From the NCBI RefSeq assembly GCF_003573695.1, contig NC_039368.1, positions 17,612,360 through 17,676,359 of the forward strand: a DNA stretch of 64,000 bases. The letters are read 5' to 3'. Below the pieces are notes generated by a model, which saw only the letters and a program-made list of their open reading frames with translations, had not been told where the DNA came from and searched no databases. This document shows positions 59,594-64,000 of the stretch, piece after piece (position 1 is the stretch's first letter; every line of letters begins with the position of its first letter). This DNA is from Papaver somniferum. Its lineage: Eukaryota > Streptophyta > Magnoliopsida > Ranunculales > Papaveraceae. Made by a program: the position numbers and the translations under genes.

Positions 59594-61246
59594 ATTAGCA
59601 GATTCCATCATGACTTGTGTTATGATATTAAACACTCGAAAACCACGACTATCAGAGGCATAGCCAAGAAAGATACATTCGTCACTTTTGGTGTCGAATT
59701 TCCCTTTCTGTTCTCGATCTTTCAAAATATAGCACTTACATACAAACACCTTGAGATAGTGCAAGTTGGGTTTTCTACCATACCATAACTCATAAGGAGT
59801 ATTAAGGGTTTTAGACCGCAAATACACACGGTTGATCAAGTAACATGTTGTAAAGATAGCTTCTCCCCAAAACCTTAAAGGTAAGTTTTTGTTGTGGAGC
59901 ATTACTCTGGCCATTTCCTGGATGTTCCTATTCTTTCTTTCTGCAACTCCATTAGCTTGAGGAGTATTCGGAGGAGAGTATTGTTGAATGATCCCCAGTT
60001 TGTCACATAACTCAAATACCTTGGTGTCTTTGAATTCAGTACCACGGTCGCTTATAATTTTCTTTATTTTGCGACCTTGTTCGTTCTGGATCCTTTTAAC
60101 AATAATCTTGAATTCACCAAGGGTTTCATTCTTATGAGCTAGGAATGCAACCCAGGTAAATCTGGTGTAATCATCTACCATAACTAAAGCATACTTCTTA
60201 CCAGCAACAGTGGGTTGTTGAATTGGTCCGAAGAGATCCATATGAATTAAATCAAGTGGAGATTTAGTGAGAATATATCGACATGGTTTGTGGTGAACTT
60301 TCATTTGCTTACCCTTTTGACAGGCACCACATACACCTTTAATCTTTGCATTGATTTTTGGAATGCCTCTAACAAGTTCTTTGTTAATGATCTTAGTTAG
60401 AAGGCGTTAATTGATGTGACTAAAACGCTCATGCCAAATATGTGTAGATTCCACCTTAGTCAAGTTGCAGCAGTTGCTAAACTAAGTATCAAGAAGATAA
60501 CAGTTGTTTTTACCACGAGTTCCTTGGAAAATTACTTTCCCAGACTTGTCAACAATGTCACATCCATTCGCATTGAAGACAACTCGATGGCCCTTGTCAC
60601 AAATTTGACTAATAGAAAGAAGATTAGCAGTCATACCTTTAACGTATACCACATCATGAATTTATGGAACACCGGGTAGCTTGATCGTTCCCTTCTTGCT
60701 GATGTAGCAACAACTTCCATCTCCGAACGTTACAGGACCTCCTTCATAGTCAACAGATGAAACAAACCAAGTGAGGTCTCATGTCATATGTCGACTACAT
60801 CCACTATCCAGAAACCCCTGAAAGGGAGATGTAGATCTCAAAGCAAAGGCACCCATACTACTAGTACTTCTCAATTTAGAGTTTCCTGGTAGTGTTGTAT
60901 GAAATTTTAGAAATTCATACAGTTGTTTAGCTTTCTTACAAATATTACTTGCAACGTTAATACTCTTTTGAAAAGACATACACGCTTGTTGTATATGATC
61001 GGACGGATCACAACATGATCCTACGCTTTCAAGATTGTCTGACTGGTTCCTTGTCATATCAGTTTTCTCAACATTATGTCGTTGATTACTATCTGACTTA
61101 TGACTTTTCTTAAATGAGGAATAACTGAGGCTTTTTAAACTCTCAAAGGGAATATTTCCAGATATCAAATCCTTAAGAACAGTAATTTCTGTAACAAGAC
61201 CATAGTTGATCCGGATTTGTTCATCCAACCCTTTTTGAAGAGACAT
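59594..61246 (-). pseudogene. Sirevirus protease and integrase, gag nearly absent
   Basis: The minus-strand frame from ATG 61246 reads a Lys/Ser-rich segment, then the protease active site FLDSGCSRHMT at its end (near 60785), where a TGA interrupts. A stretch with further stops (60305-60778) holds the integrase zinc region (HIWHERFSHIN, CGACQKGK). From 60304 a long open frame carries the integrase catalytic core, with D in MVDDYTRFTW, D in IISDRGTEF and E in ANGVAERKNRNIQEM. Its final codons continue in frame at 48775 once one target copy is discounted. Only about 140 bp separate ATG 61246 from the LTR, so the usual long Sirevirus gag is missing. Confidence 0.88.
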
Positions 61247-61371
61247 CAGTTTTTCAGACTATTTCTTGCGATTGTTTTTCACAACTGGTGAAGTGTCAAT
61301 GGAGACTTTATAGTCCATATAGTCAGATCGCTACAAACACAGACTTGTGAGGTCTTAAACGTGTTTGCTTT

Positions 61372-61384
61372 CTCTGATACCAAT
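61372..61384 (-). other. Sirevirus primer-binding site
   Basis: The minus strand reads attggtatcagag directly inside the 5' LTR. It contains tggtatcagag, complementary to the 3' end of initiator methionine tRNA as used by most plant Copia elements. Confidence 0.85.
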
Positions 61385-63649
61385 TGAAAAAGCGGGGGTC
61401 TAACAACACCACCCAATAATTCGATTAGCAATCTGTGTGGACTAACTCCGAAATACTTTGCTAGAGAATCAACTAGACAGTCAGACTCAATCTAGATTAA
61501 AGTATCTCAAGGAGTTAATATCTCTCACTTGTTTTGATTTACTCAAGATAAAAAATAGCGAGTCTTTAATCAAACACAAGTAATAACTTGGACGGTACCA
61601 AAGACCAATGTCCAAGGATCAATTAATATAAATCAACAACCAAAGGTTGGATTTCTAATTGATGATCTTAACGCACAACCTGTATTATTTCAATTATATA
61701 AAATATCATGTGGAAAAGAAATAACACAGATACCAGAAGTTTTGTTAACGAAGAAACCTCAAATGCAGAAAAACCCCGGGACCTAGTCCAGATTGAATAC
61801 ACACTGTATTAAGCCGCTACAGACAAAAGCCTACTACAAACTAACTTCGGACTTGACTATAGTTGAACCCCAATCAGTCTCCCACCAATCCAAGGTACAG
61901 TTGTACTCCTACGCCTCTGATCCCATCAGGATACTGCGCACTTGATTCCCTTAGCTGATATCACCCACAACTAAGAGTTGATACGACCCAAAATCGCAGG
62001 CTTTGATAATAAACAAATCTGTCTCACACAGAAAAGTCTATCAAAGGATAAATCTGTCTCCCACAGATAAACCCTAAAAGTTTTATTCCGTATTTTGATA
62101 ATAATCAAGGTGAACAGGACCAATTGATGATCCGGTCTTATATTCCCGAAGAACAACCTAGATTAATCAATCACCTCACAACAAACTTAATCGACTAGCG
62201 AAAGAAGATGTTGCGGAATCACAAACGATGAGACGAGGGCGTTTGTGATTACTTTTATATCTTGCCTATCGGAGAACTCTCACTATCTCAAGCCAATCAA
62301 TATGATTGTACTCGTATGATAGAAGATGCAAGATCAGATTACATAACTACGATAAAAGTAGTATCGGTCTGGCTTCACAATCCCAATGAAGTCTTTAAGT
62401 CGTTAACCTGGTTTTAGAAGAAGAAAACCAAAGGTTAAAGGAGAATCGACTCTAGCGAGCGCACTAGTATCACACATACGTGTGGGGATTAGTTTTGCCC
62501 AATGCTAGATGTCTCCTTTATATAGTTTTCAAATCAGGGTTTTTCCTTAGTTACAAAGAAATCCATATTCACCATTAGATGAAAACCTGATTTAGATTCA
62601 AGCTAATATTTCTCAACCGTTAGATCAAAAACTTAGCTTGTCACACACACTTGAGGTATACGTTTACTGTGTTCGTGAAAACCATGCCCAAATGTGTACG
62701 TGTATTTTGGTTCAACATGGTAACCCAAAAAGGTTAACCATATGAGCTTTTCATATTAACCTTGTTCTTCTTCACCATAACTAGTTCAATTGACTTCAAA
62801 TGAACTACTTAGAGAGTTGTTCAATTGCTATGAGATCTTATGTAACTACACAAAACACAATTGAAACAAAGATGATTCGATTCGATTGAATCGGCTCATG
62901 AACTTTAGCCACGGTTTGCATAAATCATTCCTTAGTAATTCTCGGTACAAGAACTTCCGTCAGTTCACGGACTGAGTTCGAAAACTGAGTTCGTGGACTT
63001 GGCAAAGCCAATTCCTCCGGTTTCTCTCAATCAACAAAGTTTGAAAACTTCGGATTAAGAAATATGACTTATGCACATATATGTTACCACACAATGTTTA
63101 TATCCATCATTGGTTATATATACCTAAACTCTCATTCCAACCATTGAAACATTCTTAGAGGACGTTATATAGTTGTTACACTATTTCTCGTCAAAGAGAT
63201 TTTCAAAGTGATTTAAACATTATGACTTTCATCACTAGGTGAAGATAAACCCGATCAAAGCGAAATTCTTTACCAACACACGATTTCAAGAAAAAGATAA
63301 GTAGGGTATACTCAGCTCGAAATGTCAAATGTGTATAATCCAGTCTATATAGCATACGACTTTTATCTCATAAGAAGTAGGAGATGGAATAGATAGACTT
63401 TTGAGTGATAGATAAGTTCAAGTCTCCACATACCTTTTTGTGGATGAAGTTCCACGATTCCTTGAATAGATCTTCGTCGTTGTATGTTGAATCTCCATGA
63501 AGTCCTTGAGCTCAACTACACTTTTCTATCCTAGTCCGAGACTTAGCTATAATAGACTAGAAATCAAGACTCATAGTTTTGATCACTAGCATTGACAAAC
63601 ATGCTTGATATAGAAATGCATGCGAGGTCGACCGAGCTATGCTCTAACA
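61385..63649 (-). repeat. Sirevirus 5' LTR
   Basis: Starts tgaaaaagcgggggtctaac and ends gctatgctctaaca; 2265 bp, highly similar to 43699-46109 throughout. In the minus orientation this is the promoter-bearing copy. Confidence 0.92.
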
Positions 63650-63880
63650 CCTATGTTACCCTCTTGCGTGCGGTAATCTTCGCCATGTTGCACGTACCGA
63701 TCATCAATTGGTTGTTTTTCTATGCGATGTTCACCGCGTGGATCCTGTAAGTCGTCATTTACTTGAAAGTTCTCGTTAATGTTATACAAAGGTGGTTCTT
63801 GCCTAATATCTCTTCTACTATATTGGCTACGTCTTGAAAATCAGAGGTTTAATCGACCTCAAACTCCTTCAAATCACAAT
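63650..63880 (-). pseudogene. Tat gag N-terminal part, other side of the Sirevirus insertion
   Basis: The minus strand reads a charged, Gln/Asn-rich segment (QEPPLYNINENFQVNDD, DRYVQHGEDYRTQEGNI) that runs up to 63650 and is continued in style beyond the insertion at 43698. The duplicated target is cctat here and cctct on the left. Upstream, frames are broken after about 63830. Confidence 0.65.
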
Positions 63881-64000
63881 TGCCAAAACTGCTCTTTTAC
63901 TGCATTTTTTTTCCCGCCAAAATCCTTTTTTTTGAATGTTGAAGATGGTTGCCCCTTATCCAGAGTAGGGGTGCGATTAGCAACTGCCTAGAAATGGGAT
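63881..64000 (-). other. Right-edge sequence resembling an Athila-type LTR
   Basis: On the minus strand the order gcacccct...aagggg..aacc.tcttc...aaaaaaaa...ttggcggg parallels 49072-49128 of the Athila LTR (gcacccctgg...accttcttc...aaaattggcgggg). It is diverged and cut by the window edge, so it may be another related LTR or shared LTR sequence. Confidence 0.35.

Larger units (their letters stand above)
43699..63649 (-). mobile_element. Sirevirus-like Copia element nested in the Tat gag
   Basis: Two long LTRs (43699-46109, 61385-63649) with TG...CA ends flank an interior that, without the Athila insertion, is about 4.5 kb. On the minus strand the order is primer-binding site, short leader, protease, integrase, reverse transcriptase, RNase H and polypurine tract. 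The target duplication is cctct/cctat (4 of 5). LTRs over 2 kb, initiator-Met tRNA priming and the coding style point to the Sirevirus (SIRE/Maximus) group. Gag is almost absent. Stops and a frameshift show that this copy is dead. Confidence 0.9.
36251..64000 (-). mobile_element. Outer Tat-type Ty3/Gypsy element (runs off the right edge)
   Basis: Minus-oriented gag and protease (43698-41077, with the gag 5' part displaced to 63650-63880), a conserved 3' block (40663-41037), an antisense gene (37239-39826) and an LTR-like end (36251 to about 37000) lie in the order seen in Tat-lineage elements. The gag is split by the Sirevirus insertion at 43699-63649. Reverse transcriptase, RNase H and the integrase core are absent. 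The 5' LTR lies beyond the window, so LTR pairing and exact ends could not be checked. Confidence 0.65.

Overview
The window looks like repeat-dominated nuclear DNA from a flowering plant, most likely a eudicot. It is AT-rich, has GT-AG introns, plant-type transposon families, a plant ATL RING-H2 gene, and pieces of a plant Argonaute and a plant receptor kinase. No species can be fixed from the sequence. Only one gene looks both intact and of host origin: a single-exon RING-H2 (ATL-type) ubiquitin ligase gene at 34856-35440, minus strand. No tRNA, rRNA or CRISPR array was seen.

Layout. (1) 0.4-11.55 kb is a decayed, minus-oriented Copia element. A 6.67-kb Mutator-like element (MULE, 3994-10659) is nested in it, with matching terminal inverted repeats and flanking cttaaaaa duplications. 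The MULE carries a multi-exon transposase fused to an OTU-type cysteine protease domain, a second convergent gene on the other strand, and long repeat-rich subterminal regions. A Stowaway-type MITE sits in the right Copia LTR. (2) 11.6-22 kb has no recognisable gene. It holds a hairpin-unit tandem array near 13.5 kb, a duplicated 413-bp block and a 1-kb inverted-repeat element at 17.8-18.7 kb. (3) 22065-26878 is a CACTA-type element flanked by TAT. It has no visible transposase and carries broken, intron-containing exons of an AGO4-clade Argonaute plus other exon-like pieces. A Helitron 3' end lies at 27642-27669. (4) 28.2-31.4 kb holds a receptor-kinase exon fragment and a Copia element that has lost most of pol. 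(5) 31.4-36.2 kb contains a MITE and the ATL gene.

(6) From about 36.3 kb to the right edge there is a three-level nest of LTR retrotransposons. The outermost is a minus-oriented Ty3/Gypsy element of Tat type. It has gag and protease but no reverse transcriptase or integrase core, and it carries a separate intron-containing gene on the opposite strand at 37239-39826. Its gag is interrupted by a minus-oriented Sirevirus-like Copia element (43699-63649). That element is interrupted between integrase and reverse transcriptase by a plus-oriented Athila-type Gypsy element (48776-59588) with a perfect ataac target duplication.

The mobile elements are nearly all dead. Many of the premature stops read as cytosine-to-thymine changes, as expected for methylated, silenced DNA. 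This fits the window being old pericentromeric or intergenic repeat space around one surviving host gene.
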